Origin: Collinsella sp.
GTDB lineage: Bacteria > Actinomycetota > Coriobacteriia > Coriobacteriales > Coriobacteriaceae
Length of the DNA stretch: 50,092 nt
Assembly (NCBI GenBank): GCA_019413925.1
Contig: DXMY01000037.1
Span: 1-50,092 of the forward strand
Direction: 5' to 3'
The translations under genes and the position numbers were made by a program. The notes beneath the pieces were generated by a model, which was given only the letters and a program-made list of their open reading frames with translations, searched no databases and had not been told where the DNA came from. Below, one piece after another: positions 1 through 9,696 of the stretch. The first letter of the stretch is position 1. Every line of letters begins with the position of its first letter.

Positions 1-80
1 GGAGGCGCCGCGCGCTCGGGCGGCGCGCCAGGGAGATAGTGGACGAGATAGTCGAGAGGCGCGGTCTCAAGAAGGAGTAA
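1..80 (+). CDS. 3' end of a truncated gene of unknown function
   Basis: The window opens inside an open frame that ends at TAA 78-80. It gives about 25 residues rich in Arg, Glu and Lys, ending in ERRGLKKE. Two ATA and two AGG codons occur in this short stretch, which is unusual next to the GC-ending codons of the following genes. Only the tail is visible, so no function can be given. Another frame (from base 2) stays open to about 210 but reads through sequence that looks intergenic. Confidence 0.35.
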   Translation, partial: RRRALGRRAREIVDEIVERRGLKKE

Positions 81-270
81 TATCGGGACTTGCAGCGACG
101 GACCTCAGGACGCTCTTACACCACGTCTGCGCGCGCCACCCAATCGGGCTCCAAACAAGGCGATTTTGCTGCTCTGGACCGGAAAATCGATGCTACTAAT
201 TTGGTGACAGTACTCATATTTGGCCCTTTTTGACCACTGCCCCTTGGTCCAGGACAAAACGGGCTGCTCG

Positions 271-339
271 AATCATGGGGCGGGTCCATTTTCGGCTATC
301 CTCAGCTTGCCAGTTCGAAAATGGACCTGCCGCATGATT
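271..339. repeat. Imperfect inverted repeat, possible terminator or REP-like hairpin
   Basis: Arms 271-294 and 316-339 pair at 22 of 24 positions around a 21-nt loop. No T-run follows, so this is not a typical intrinsic terminator. It may be a palindromic intergenic repeat of the host. Confidence 0.6.
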
Positions 340-358
340 GAATCTTTATTTCAACTTT

Positions 359-402
359 ACACCTAGGTTTACAGCTGTCTTGTCAGCTGTAAACCTAGGT
401 GT
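359..402. promoter_or_regulatory. Perfect 19-bp inverted repeat, candidate NiaR operator
   Basis: Arms 359-377 (ACACCTAGGTTTACAGCTG) and 384-402 are exact reverse complements with a 6-nt spacer TCTTGT. The repeat ends 42 bases before the nadA start. The last gene of the operon encodes a NiaR-type regulator, so this is the natural candidate for its binding site. The assignment rests on position and symmetry, not on a match to a remembered consensus. Confidence 0.6.
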
Positions 403-443
403 CATACTAAAGCCCCAAGATTCGCCAAAAGAGAGGGGCCTTG

Positions 444-1469
444 ATGGCACAGAGCGCGAACATGGATGCGTCGGAGCTTGCACGCGATATCGCGGCCGGC
501 CTGGCATCGGCAACGACGGCAACGGAGCGCGCGGCATTGGTGCCCGCAGAGCTCGTCGAGGCCATTCAGCAACTTAAAACCCAGCGCGACGCGGTGATCC
601 TGGCGCACTATTACGTGGCGCCCGAGGTCCAGGCTGTTGCCGATTACGTCGGCGACAGCTTCTACCTGGCAAAGCTTGCCAAGAGCCTGCCGCAGCAGAC
701 CATCGTGCTGTGCGGCGTGGAGTTTATGGGCGAGAGCGCCAAGCTGCTCAATCCCACCAAGACCGTGCTGCTGCCCGAGCCGGGCGCGGACTGTCCCATG
801 GCGCACATGGTCAAGCACGAGACGGTCGATGCGGCGCGCGCCGAGTACGGCGACGACCTGGCCGTGGTCTGCTACGTCAACTCCACGGTCGAGATCAAGA
901 GCTGGAGTGACGTGTGCGTTACCAGCTCAAACGCCGTCAAGATCGTCTCCGAGCTGCCGCAGCAGCACATCTTGTTCATTCCCGACCAGAACCTGGGCCG
1001 CTTCGTAGCCGAGCAGGTGCCCCAAAAGCACGTCATCCTCAACAACGGCTACTGCCCGCGCCATCACATCATCACCGTCGAGCAGATCGTTGACGCGACG
1101 GAGGCCCACCCCGACGCGCTCGTGCTGGCGCATCCTGAGTGCAAGGCTGACGTCCTGGCTGAGGCCGACTACATCGGCTCCACCGCCGGCATCATCAAGT
1201 ATGCCGAGGAGTCCGACGCGAGCGAGTTCATTATCGTGACGGTCCGCGGCGTGCTCTACGAGCTCGAGCGCCGCTGTCAGGGCGCCGGTAAGAAGTTCTA
1301 CTTCCCCGCGGTGCAGCCCACCTGCGTCAACATGGATCTCATCACGCTCGAAAAACTCGTGCACTGCTTGGAGACGGGCGAGGGCGAGGTGCAGATCGGC
1401 GTGTCGGACGAGGCCGCCGACCAGGCCAAGCTCACGCTCGACCGCATGCTCGAGTACGCAGCGCGCTAG
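444..1469 (+). CDS. nadA: Quinolinate synthase NadA
   Basis: 341 residues, the usual family length. NadA condenses iminoaspartate with dihydroxyacetone phosphate to give quinolinate in de novo NAD synthesis, using a [4Fe-4S] cluster in the cytoplasm. The three expected cluster cysteines sit in the contexts LCGVEFMGESAK, AHPECKADV and QPTCVNMD. The ATG at 444 is preferred over the in-frame TTG at 441 because GAGAGGGG at 431-438 is well spaced from it. It is first in the operon with nadB, nadC and niaR, and a large inverted repeat lies just upstream. Nothing is unusual in the protein. Confidence 0.95.
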   Translation: MAQSANMDASELARDIAAGLASATTATERAALVPAELVEAIQQLKTQRDAVILAHYYVAPEVQAVADYVGDSFYLAKLAKSLPQQTIVLCGVEFMGESAKLLNPTKTVLLPEPGADCPMAHMVKHETVDAARAEYGDDLAVVCYVNSTVEIKSWSDVCVTSSNAVKIVSELPQQHILFIPDQNLGRFVAEQVPQKHVILNNGYCPRHHIITVEQIVDATEAHPDALVLAHPECKADVLAEADYIGSTAGIIKYAEESDASEFIIVTVRGVLYELERRCQGAGKKFYFPAVQPTCVNMDLITLEKLVHCLETGEGEVQIGVSDEAADQAKLTLDRMLEYAAR

Positions 1470-1524
1470 AACAATGCGGCATGAAGGACGGTCCCTTATG
1501 CCACATTCAAGGGAGAGGATTCCT

Positions 1525-2901
1525 GTGGAAACCAAGCAATACCCCGACATGGAGTGCGACGTCGTCATTGCCGGCTGCGGCGTGGCGGGCCTATACGCGG
1601 CCCTCAACCTGCCGACGAGCACGCGCGTGGTCATGCTCTCCAAGGGCGCTGTCGACGAGTGCGATTCTATGCTCGCGCAGGGCGGCATCTGCGTGCTGCC
1701 CGAAGGCTCGGACTACGATGCCTTCTTTGAGGACACCATGCACGCCGGCCACTACGAGAACCGCCGCGAGAGCGTCGACATCATGATTCGCTCGAGCCGC
1801 TCGGTCATCAACGACCTGTTGGCCATGGGCGTGGACTTTGAGCGCAAGGCCGACGACAGCCTCGACTTTACCCGCGAGGGCGCGCACAGCCGCCCGCGCA
1901 TTGCCTTCCATGCCGACATTACAGGCAAGGAGATCACGACCAAGCTGCTCCAGGCCGTGCGCAAGCTGGACAACGTGCAGATTCTCGAGCACGTGGCCAT
2001 GACCGACATCCTGACGGGCGAGCGTGACGGCGCCACGGTGTGCGCCGGCGTCGTCGCCGTTCCCGTGGACGAGGACAACTCGGTCCGTCCCGCCGACGAG
2101 CTGGCGGCTGCCGCCGAGGGCGTGCATGCCGGCGAGCCGTTTAAGATCCACGCCCGCCATACGCTGTGGGCAACGGGCGGCATCGGCGGCGTGTACGATC
2201 ACTCGACCAACTACCCGCAGCTCACGGGCGATGCCTGCTATATCGCTCAGGAACATGGCATTAAGATGGAGCACCTGGACTACGTGCAGATCCACCCCAC
2301 GGGACTGTTCTCGCCGCAGCCGGGCCGCACCTTCCTGATCAGCGAGAGCTGCCGCGGCGAGGGCGCGATTCTGCTCAACGCCGCCGGTGAGCGCTTTACC
2401 GACGAGCTTCAGCCGCGCGACGTTGTCGCTGCCGCCATCCGCGAGCAGATGAAGCTCGACGGCACCGAGCACGAGTGGCTGAGCTTTGCCCCCGTCGAGC
2501 GCGACGTGGTGACCGGGCACTTTGCCAATATCCGCGCGCGCTGCCTGGAGGACGGTCGCGACATCCTGGACGAGCCCATTCCCGTCACACCCACGCAGCA
2601 CTACTTTATGGGCGGCGTGTGGGTCGACAAGGACGGCCGCACCTCGATGCCCGAGCTCTACGCCGCCGGCGAGACGGCTTGCAATGGCGTGCACGGCAAG
2701 AACCGCCTGGCTTCTAACAGCCTGCTCGAGTCTCTGGTTTGGGGTCGCCGCGCCGCGTGGTACATGCGCACCGGCGAGTCGCTGGCCGTGGAGCAGGCGG
2801 GCGAGCCCGCGCTCGATGGCCGCCATCGCGCCCTGAGCGCCGATACCCTGGCAATCGATGATTTGGCCCGTGCCGCCGGCACGCAGGCCGTGGAGGAGTA
2901 G
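1525..2901 (+). CDS. nadB: L-aspartate oxidase NadB
   Basis: 458 residues from a GTG start at 1525, chosen because GGGAGAGG at 1511-1518 precedes it and the FAD-binding strand (CDVVIAGCGVAGLYAAL) then starts near residue 11, as usual. In-frame ATGs at 1474 and 1498 are alternatives. The enzyme oxidises L-aspartate to iminoaspartate for NadA; under anaerobic conditions fumarate can serve as electron acceptor. Family signatures include AQGGI near the N-terminus, IHPTG, and SCRGEGAILLN. It is somewhat shorter at the C-terminus than the roughly 540-residue E. coli enzyme, as in many anaerobes. Confidence 0.93.
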   Translation: METKQYPDMECDVVIAGCGVAGLYAALNLPTSTRVVMLSKGAVDECDSMLAQGGICVLPEGSDYDAFFEDTMHAGHYENRRESVDIMIRSSRSVINDLLAMGVDFERKADDSLDFTREGAHSRPRIAFHADITGKEITTKLLQAVRKLDNVQILEHVAMTDILTGERDGATVCAGVVAVPVDEDNSVRPADELAAAAEGVHAGEPFKIHARHTLWATGGIGGVYDHSTNYPQLTGDACYIAQEHGIKMEHLDYVQIHPTGLFSPQPGRTFLISESCRGEGAILLNAAGERFTDELQPRDVVAAAIREQMKLDGTEHEWLSFAPVERDVVTGHFANIRARCLEDGRDILDEPIPVTPTQHYFMGGVWVDKDGRTSMPELYAAGETACNGVHGKNRLASNSLLESLVWGRRAAWYMRTGESLAVEQAGEPALDGRHRALSADTLAIDDLARAAGTQAVEE

Positions 2902-2904
2902 ACC

Positions 2905-3765
2905 ATGAATCCCATTACCATGAAGCTCGTCGTCGATGATCTGATTTTGCAGGCCCTGCGCGAGGACATCACGTTTGAGGACGTGAGTACGGCGAGCGTG
3001 TGCCCCACGGCGCGCCCCGCCACGGTGGAGCTCATCGCCAAGGCCGATGGCATCATCGCGGGCTTGGATGTGTTCGCTCGCACCTTTGAGCTGCTGGATT
3101 CGCAGAGCTCGGTGCTGTTTGATGTTGCCGACGGTGACGAAGTGCACGCCGGCGACCACGTGGGCCAGGTGCGCGGCGATGCGCGCGTGCTGCTTTCGGG
3201 CGAGCGCGTGGCGCTCAACTACCTGCAGCGCATGAGCGGTATCGCTACCTATACGCACAGAATGGCAGCGGCGCTCGAGGGTACCAAGACCGTGCTTGTC
3301 GACACACGCAAGACCACGCCGGGCATGCGCGTCTTCGAGAAGGCGGCGGTCGAGATCGGCGGCGGCAGCAACCATCGCTACAACCTGTCGACAGCCGTCA
3401 TGCTCAAGGACAACCACATCGATGCCGCCGGTGGCGTGACGCGCGCGATCGAGATGGCGCGCGCCCACGCGTCGTTTACCACGACGGTCGAGATTGAGTG
3501 CGAGAACCTGGACATGGTACGCGAAGCCGTGGAGGCCGGTGCCGACATTATCATGTTCGACAACATGACCCATGACGACATGGCCGCCGCCATCGAGCTT
3601 ATCGCCGGCCGCGCCAAGACCGAGTGCTCGGGCAATGTGGATGCCGGCAATATCCGCGCGCTCGCCGACCTGGGCGTTGACTTTATTAGCTCGGGGGCAT
3701 TGACGCACTCTGCGCCGATTCTCGACCTCTCGCTTAAGCACCTGCGTCTGCTGGACGGTAAATAA
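2905..3765 (+). CDS. nadC: Nicotinate-nucleotide pyrophosphorylase (carboxylating) NadC
   Basis: 286 residues. Quinolinate phosphoribosyltransferase converts quinolinate and PRPP to nicotinate mononucleotide, completing the pathway started by NadB and NadA. Diagnostic motifs are VDTRKTTPGMR (around residue 132), GGGSNHRYNL and VMLKDNHIDA. The ATG at 2905 lies 3 bases after the nadB stop, with GGAGGAG at 2892-2898 inside the nadB end as its ribosome binding site. The stop codon TAA shares its last base with the ATG of the next gene. Confidence 0.95.
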   Translation: MNPITMKLVVDDLILQALREDITFEDVSTASVCPTARPATVELIAKADGIIAGLDVFARTFELLDSQSSVLFDVADGDEVHAGDHVGQVRGDARVLLSGERVALNYLQRMSGIATYTHRMAAALEGTKTVLVDTRKTTPGMRVFEKAAVEIGGGSNHRYNLSTAVMLKDNHIDAAGGVTRAIEMARAHASFTTTVEIECENLDMVREAVEAGADIIMFDNMTHDDMAAAIELIAGRAKTECSGNVDAGNIRALADLGVDFISSGALTHSAPILDLSLKHLRLLDGK

Positions 3766-4310
3766 TGAACGCCCGCGAGCGCCGTCGTGCCATCATGGGC
3801 GTGCTCGAGGGAGCCAGGGAGCCCGTTTCGGGCAGCGCACTTGCCCGCGAGGTTGGCGTGAGCCGCCAGGTCGTGGTTCAGGATATTGCCCTGTTGCGTG
3901 CCGATGGGCACGATGTCGTGGCAACCAACCGTGGCTATGTGCTGCAGGAGGCCCCCAGCAGCCCCGCCGTGCCCACGCGCTTGGTCAAGGTTCGCCACAG
4001 CGTGGAGCAGGCAGGCGATGAGCTCACGAGTATCGTCGACGCCGGCGGCGCCGTGCTCAACGTGATCGTCAATCATCGCGTGTACGGTAAGATCACGGCC
4101 GACCTGGACATTCGCAATCGTCGCGATGTTGAGCGCTACCTGCACGATATCGAGAGCGGCAAGAGCTTTCCACTACTAACGGTGACGAGTGGCTATCACT
4201 TCCATCGCATTGCGGCAGAGGATGAGCAAACCCTCGACGAGATCGAGACCATGCTCAAGGAGAAAGGCTACTTGGCGGATCTAATGCCCTACGAAGACGA
4301 CCTATCGTAG
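3765..4310 (+). CDS. niaR: NiaR-type transcriptional repressor (HTH_11 + 3H domain)
   Basis: 181 residues. Residues 1-60 form a winged-helix HTH (ALAREVGVSRQVVVQDIALLRADGHDV). Residues 70-175 form a 3H domain, named for its conserved histidines; here they lie in RHSVEQ, NHRVYGK and GYHFHRI. Proteins of this family (YrxA/NiaR) repress NAD synthesis or niacin uptake genes, with a nicotinate-type ligand as corepressor. The ATG overlaps the nadC stop by one base (TAATG), so the regulator is translationally linked to the genes it probably controls. The inverted repeat at 359-402 is the likely operator, giving feedback control of the whole operon. Confidence 0.88.
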   Translation: MNARERRRAIMGVLEGAREPVSGSALAREVGVSRQVVVQDIALLRADGHDVVATNRGYVLQEAPSSPAVPTRLVKVRHSVEQAGDELTSIVDAGGAVLNVIVNHRVYGKITADLDIRNRRDVERYLHDIESGKSFPLLTVTSGYHFHRIAAEDEQTLDEIETMLKEKGYLADLMPYEDDLS

Positions 4311-4320
4311 CCGACGCTGC

Positions 4321-4418
4321 AAACGCCTCATTTGGGCAATCTGGCCTTCAATCGTCGGTCGCGTACCAAAGTACGCTTCCCTCCTCTTTCAGGCCACCTT
4401 GCCTCAAATGGGGCGTTT
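4321..4418. repeat. Long imperfect hairpin after niaR
   Basis: The outer arms 4321-4347 and 4391-4418 pair over about 27 bases with one bulge and three mismatches. A perfect inner hairpin GCGTAC-CAAA-GTACGC occupies 4361-4376. There is no strong T-run except TTTTC at 4416-4420. It could terminate the nad operon or be a structured intergenic repeat like the one at 12281-12354. Confidence 0.5.
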
Positions 4419-4471
4419 TCGCTGGCGCGAGTTCAACCAACGGCGGTGCCAAATTAGCTGCCTGTACAAAC

Positions 4472-4510
4472 AAAAGGAGGCCTCCGCGGCGATGCGGAAG
4501 CCTCCTTTTT
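4472..4510. terminator. Intrinsic terminator, probably bidirectional
   Basis: Arms 4472-4487 and 4494-4509 form a 16-bp stem with one mismatch and a 6-nt loop. A run of six T (4506-4511) flanks the plus side and an A-rich tract flanks the other. It lies between the convergent niaR and ferredoxin genes and would serve both. Confidence 0.8.
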
Positions 4511-4550
4511 TGTGCACGGTGTACTTTTGAGTGTGCAAGTGGGGGAGTTG

Positions 4551-4736
4551 TTACTCCTCGACGATCTCGGTGATCGCGCCAGCGGGGCAAGCGTCCTGGC
4601 AAGCGCCACAGGCGACGCAGGAGTCCTCGTCGGCGACGGTAGCGACGTCCTGGAGCTCCAGAACGCCAGCGGGGCAGGAGTCGACGCAAACGCCACAAGC
4701 GATGCACTCGTCGGCATCAATTACGGGATGAGCCAT
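4551..4736 (-). CDS. Small 2[4Fe-4S] ferredoxin
   Basis: 61 residues with two complete cluster motifs, CIACGVCVDSCPAG and CVACGACQDACPAG, giving eight cysteines in the clostridial-type arrangement. It is a low-potential cytoplasmic electron carrier for anaerobic redox enzymes. The ATG (complement of 4734-4736) is preceded by GAGAGGAAA at a normal distance. The frame continues upstream to 4802 without such a site and with a non-ferredoxin sequence, so the shorter form is chosen. It is a single gene with its own terminator at 4472-4510. Its partner enzyme is not evident from position. Confidence 0.93.
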   Translation of the reverse strand: MAHPVIDADECIACGVCVDSCPAGVLELQDVATVADEDSCVACGACQDACPAGAITEIVEE

Positions 4737-4989
4737 GGTAGTTTCCTCTCTGTTGACCGACGCTACAGGCGATGCGCGCCGGTTTGATTCGGGCAAAAAC
4801 ATACCACGGGAGCGACCGTTTGCAATACCCTCTGGCCGGCATCTTCATACCGTTCGCCGAGTATGCCAAGGTTTACTAAAAAACGCGCAGGTGGGGCCGT
4901 TGAGCTGCGCAAATGTTAGCTATAGGTGACTTGTAATATTGACCTATTGAGCGCGCCTGCGGAAAGGGCATCCCGTTATTTGGCCGAAA

Positions 4990-5099
4990 ACCGGGTCGCA
5001 GTTTCCGGTTGGGCCCGCTAGCGGAAACTGCGACCCGGTATCAGCTCTCAAAACGGGATACGGTTTCCGGTTGAGCCTTCAGACGGAAACTGCGACCCG
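4990..5099. repeat. Two tandem hairpin repeats with GAAACTGCGACCCGG arms
   Basis: The first hairpin has perfect 18-bp arms (4990-5007 and 5022-5039) and a 14-nt loop. The second (5054-5069 and 5084-5099) has the same loop length with a few mismatches in the left arm. A third, decayed left arm is seen around 5116-5130. The period is about 60-65 bases. This looks like a palindromic intergenic repeat family. Confidence 0.7.
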
Positions 5100-5258
5100 G
5101 AATCTACGCTCAAACCGGGATGCGCTTGCCGCAAGACGGCCCCCAGGCACCCCCGGACGCAAACCTCAGCCATCTCTACATAGATCTCAATAGATCTGCC
5201 GAGAACTCATTCAGCGCATCTACCTGCGCATTTAAGAACCTAAACTCTCAACAATAAG

Positions 5259-5285
5259 AAATCTTATATGAATTGACTTAGATTT
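5259..5285. promoter_or_regulatory. Candidate HspR-type operator upstream of dnaK
   Basis: AAATCT (5259-5264), 15-nt spacer, AGATTT (5280-5285). The same 27-base element, with identical arm sequence and spacing and a closely similar spacer, occurs at 14659-14685 upstream of clpB. In actinobacteria HspR represses both dnaK and clpB operons, and hspR is in this cluster. The sequence is not the classical HAIR (CTTGAGT-N7-ACTCAAG), though it contains CTTATAT and ACTTAG at similar places. Confidence 0.6.
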
Positions 5286-5394
5286 TGTATATTCCGGCCC
5301 ATAAGGGGATACACTACATCCTGAAAGACAAGCCGAAGCGCCGCGCGACAGATCGTCGAGGCGGCGCGAACGCAAAAGAGAGAGGGAATTTCTA

Positions 5395-7287
<1,893 letters not shown>

Positions 7288-7289
7288 TC

Positions 7290-8132
7290 ATGTCCGCCCG
7301 TAAAGCTCGCACGGAGGCGGCCGCCGCTGGCGCCGCCCCCGTTGACTCTGAGGAGAAGGACGTGAAGATTCCCGTAGAGGCCGTCGACGATGCCGAGGCC
7401 AACGAGGCCGAGGCCGCCGAGGCTGCCGAGAACCAGGTAGAGGATTCCAACAAGGAGGCGACGATGACCGAGGACGAGATGGTGGAAGCCGCTATCCGCG
7501 CCGGTGAGGAAGCCGCCGACAACGACTTTAAGCTCAAGTTCGAGCAGGCCCAAAAGGAGCTTGCCGACGTACGCAGCGAGCTCGATGCTGCGGCAGAGGC
7601 TCAGAAGGCCGCCGAGGACAAGGCAAAGGACGCCACCGAGCGTACCGCCCGTCTGCAGGCCGACTGGGAGAACTTCCGTCGCCGCACCGCCAGCGAGCGT
7701 ATCGCCGAGCGCGAGCGCGCGACCGAGAAGCTTGTCACCGCGCTGTTGCCGGTGGTTGACGATATCGAGCGTGCAATCGACCATGCCCGTAGCCAGGAGC
7801 TTTCCGACGACTTTAAGCAGTTCGTCGATGGCGTTGATGCGGTGCATGCCAAGCTGCTCGATGTGTTTGCGCACGAGGGCGTTGAGCCCATCGACCCCAA
7901 GGGCGAGGCGTTCGATCCGCTCGAGCACCAGGCCGTGGGGCGTGTCGAGGACGCATCGCAGTACGACGAGACCGTCAACGACGTGTACCAGAAGGGCTAC
8001 CGCATGGCGGACCGCATCCTGCGCTCCGCGATGGTGACGGTGACCTACGGTGGCGAGAAGCGCCCCGCACCGGAGCCCGAAGCGGCGCCCGAGGATGCTG
8101 CGGCCGATACGGCTGAGAGCACCGAGGAGTAA
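7290..8132 (+). CDS. grpE: Nucleotide exchange factor GrpE
   Basis: 280 residues from ATG 7290, two bases after the dnaK stop. GrpE releases ADP from DnaK. A coiled-coil region (about 75-140) leads into the conserved GrpE domain, with RLQADWENFRRRTASER, DDIERAIDHA, GVEPIDPKGEAFDP and VYQKGYRMADRILRSAMVTV. The first 58 residues are low-complexity Ala/Glu-rich. An in-frame ATG at 7464, right behind an AAGGAGG site (7452-7458), would give a 222-residue protein closer to typical GrpE length, so the true start is uncertain and both may be used. The terminator at 8139-8166 lies right after the stop. Confidence 0.93.
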   Translation: MSARKARTEAAAAGAAPVDSEEKDVKIPVEAVDDAEANEAEAAEAAENQVEDSNKEATMTEDEMVEAAIRAGEEAADNDFKLKFEQAQKELADVRSELDAAAEAQKAAEDKAKDATERTARLQADWENFRRRTASERIAERERATEKLVTALLPVVDDIERAIDHARSQELSDDFKQFVDGVDAVHAKLLDVFAHEGVEPIDPKGEAFDPLEHQAVGRVEDASQYDETVNDVYQKGYRMADRILRSAMVTVTYGGEKRPAPEPEAAPEDAAADTAESTEE

Positions 8133-8138
8133 TTGAGA

Positions 8139-8170
8139 AGGGCCCCGGGGCAACACCCGGGGCCCTTTCT
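8139..8170 (+). terminator. Terminator or attenuator between grpE and dnaJ
   Basis: Perfect 11-bp GC-rich stem (8139-8149 with 8156-8166), 6-nt loop, then TTTCT. It separates dnaK-grpE from dnaJ-hspR, so it probably lowers dnaJ expression relative to dnaK, or dnaJ has its own promoter in 8171-8239. Confidence 0.75.
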
Positions 8171-8239
8171 GGCCTAGTGCCATATGACAGTATGAGCCGC
8201 CGCCCGTTGAGCGGTGGATGAAACAGGAGAGGAGCTACG

Positions 8240-9205
8240 ATGGCTGCAGGCAAAACCTTCTATGACATCCTGGGCGTATCCAAGAGCGCCTCCGACAAAG
8301 AGATCAAGAGCGCGTTTCGCAAGCTCGCGCAAAAATACCACCCCGATGCCGGCGGCGACGAGGCCAAGTTCAAGGAGATTAGCGAGGCTTACGAGACGCT
8401 TTCGGACGAGAAGAAGCGCAAAGAGTACGACCAGATGCTCATGTTCGGCGGCATGCCGGGCGCGGGCGGCGCGTATGGCGGCGGCTACGGTGCCGGCGCG
8501 GGCGCCAGCGGCTGGGGCGATATCTTCGACAGCATCTTTAGCGGCAACGGCGCTTGGGGCAGCGATTGGGGCTCGGGCTTTGCCGGGGCTGCGGGTAATG
8601 CCGGTGCCGGTGCGGGTCGCAGCCGTGCTCGCAAGGGCGGCGACCTGTCGCTGACTGTCGACGTGACGGCCGAGGACGCGTTTCGCGGCGTGACGCACAA
8701 GGTCACCTATCGCATTCCCTCGACGGGCGAGCAGCAAACCATTACGGTCTCGGTTCCCGCAGGTGCGGTCGACGGCGGCAAACTACGCTACAAGCGTCGC
8801 GGCGAGTATGGCGTTGCGGGTGGCGAGCGCGGCGACCTGGTCGTGACCACGCATGTGGAGGAGCACCCGCTGTTTAAGCGCAAGGGTGCCGATGTGACCA
8901 TGGAGGTACCGATCTCGGTTTACGAGGCGGCGCTCGGCTGCACGGTGGATGTGCCCACACCCGGCGGCGCGACGGTTCGTCTGAAGGTGCCGGCGGGCAC
9001 CCAGACGGGCAAGAAGTTCCGCTTTAAGGAGATGGGCGCGCCCGATGTTAAGCACCGTGGCCGCACGGGCGCGCTGCTCGTCGAGATCAAGGTGCAGGTT
9101 CCCACGAACCTGTCCGACGATGAACGCGATGCCATGACCAAGCTGCGCGAGGCCGACACGCGCGACTATCGCGAGAAGGTCAATCGTTACAAGGCGACGT
9201 ACTAG
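8240..9205 (+). CDS. dnaJ: DnaJ-type co-chaperone without zinc finger
   Basis: 321 residues. A J domain (residues 5-68) carries the HPD motif that stimulates the DnaK ATPase. A Gly/Ala-rich linker (about 72-130, many GGYGAGAGA-like steps) follows, then two beta-sandwich C-terminal domains (about 135-310; VPAGAVDGGKLRYKRRG, VPAGTQTGKKFRFKEMG). No CxxCxGxG repeats are present, so this is a class B (CbpA-like) J protein, shorter than the usual 370-380 residue DnaJ. A GGAGAGGAG site precedes the ATG. Its position between grpE and hspR matches the actinobacterial heat-shock operon, so it is probably the operon's DnaJ despite lacking the zinc domain. Confidence 0.92.
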   Translation: MAAGKTFYDILGVSKSASDKEIKSAFRKLAQKYHPDAGGDEAKFKEISEAYETLSDEKKRKEYDQMLMFGGMPGAGGAYGGGYGAGAGASGWGDIFDSIFSGNGAWGSDWGSGFAGAAGNAGAGAGRSRARKGGDLSLTVDVTAEDAFRGVTHKVTYRIPSTGEQQTITVSVPAGAVDGGKLRYKRRGEYGVAGGERGDLVVTTHVEEHPLFKRKGADVTMEVPISVYEAALGCTVDVPTPGGATVRLKVPAGTQTGKKFRFKEMGAPDVKHRGRTGALLVEIKVQVPTNLSDDERDAMTKLREADTRDYREKVNRYKATY

Positions 9206-9277
9206 GGCGGTCGCGGCGCACGCCCACGCCCGCGGGCTTATGATGGACGATAACGAGACGGAAAGGGGTCAGGTAGC

Positions 9278-9694
9278 ATGGCCGAGGACAATAGGAACAA
9301 ACCGCTGTACATGATCAGCGTGGCGGCCGAGCTGACCGGCATGCACCCGCAGACTCTGCGCGTCTACGAGTCCAAGGGCTTGGTGAACCCCCAGCGCTCG
9401 GGCGGCAACACGCGTCTGTATTCGCGTGCCGATATCGAGCGCCTGGAGCTCATCAACCAGCTGACTGACGAGGGCATCAACCTTGCCGGCGTGGTGCGCA
9501 TCCTCGATATGAAGGAGCGTGCCGAGGAGCGCGAGCGCGAGAACGAAAAGCTCCGCGCCCGCGTGCGCCAGCTCGAGGACGAGCTGCACGAGTATAAGAT
9601 GCAGAAGAAGATCACCGCCCTGGCCCCGCGCGACGGCTCGGTCAACCCCGAGCAAGTCATGCGCAAACTGCTGGGCACGGGCGGCGACCTGTAG
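9278..9694 (+). CDS. hspR: MerR-family heat-shock repressor HspR
   Basis: 138 residues. The MerR-type winged helix spans about residues 10-75 (SVAAELTGMHPQTLRVYE, GLVNPQRSGGNTRLYSRAD). A coiled coil follows (about 78-112, rich in E, R and L). HspR represses dnaK and clpB operons in actinobacteria, using DnaK as corepressor. A GGAAAGGGG site precedes the ATG. Its place as last gene of the dnaK cluster supports the name. Candidate targets in this window are the two AAATCT-N15-AGATTT elements upstream of dnaK and clpB. Confidence 0.9.
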   Translation: MAEDNRNKPLYMISVAAELTGMHPQTLRVYESKGLVNPQRSGGNTRLYSRADIERLELINQLTDEGINLAGVVRILDMKERAEERERENEKLRARVRQLEDELHEYKMQKKITALAPRDGSVNPEQVMRKLLGTGGDL

Positions 9695-9696
9695 GC

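Larger units (their letters stand above)
81..443. other. Intergenic region upstream of nadA with two inverted repeats
   Basis: No convincing gene is seen in these 363 bases. The first 190 bases hold no recognised element. A 24-nt imperfect inverted repeat (271-294 with 316-339) and a perfect 19-nt inverted repeat (359-377 with 384-402) follow just ahead of nadA. The second probably carries the nad operon control site. Confidence 0.6.
4737..5394. other. Intergenic region between ferredoxin and dnaK with repeats and a putative heat-shock operator
   Basis: About 660 bases without a credible gene. It holds divergent promoter space for the ferredoxin, two consecutive hairpins built from GAAACTGCGACCCGG-type sequence (4990-5099) with a partial third, and the AAATCT-N15-AGATTT element at 5259-5285 upstream of dnaK. 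The rest shows nothing I can name. Confidence 0.6.

Noticed and set aside
1591..3741. 716-codon open frame on the minus strand opposite nadB-nadC
   Set aside because: Antisense shadow of two conserved enzymes, no ribosome site, biased residue content.
5259..5285. Classical HAIR (CTTGAGT-N7-ACTCAAG)
   Set aside because: The sequence departs from the consensus at several positions; it is reported as a new candidate element instead.
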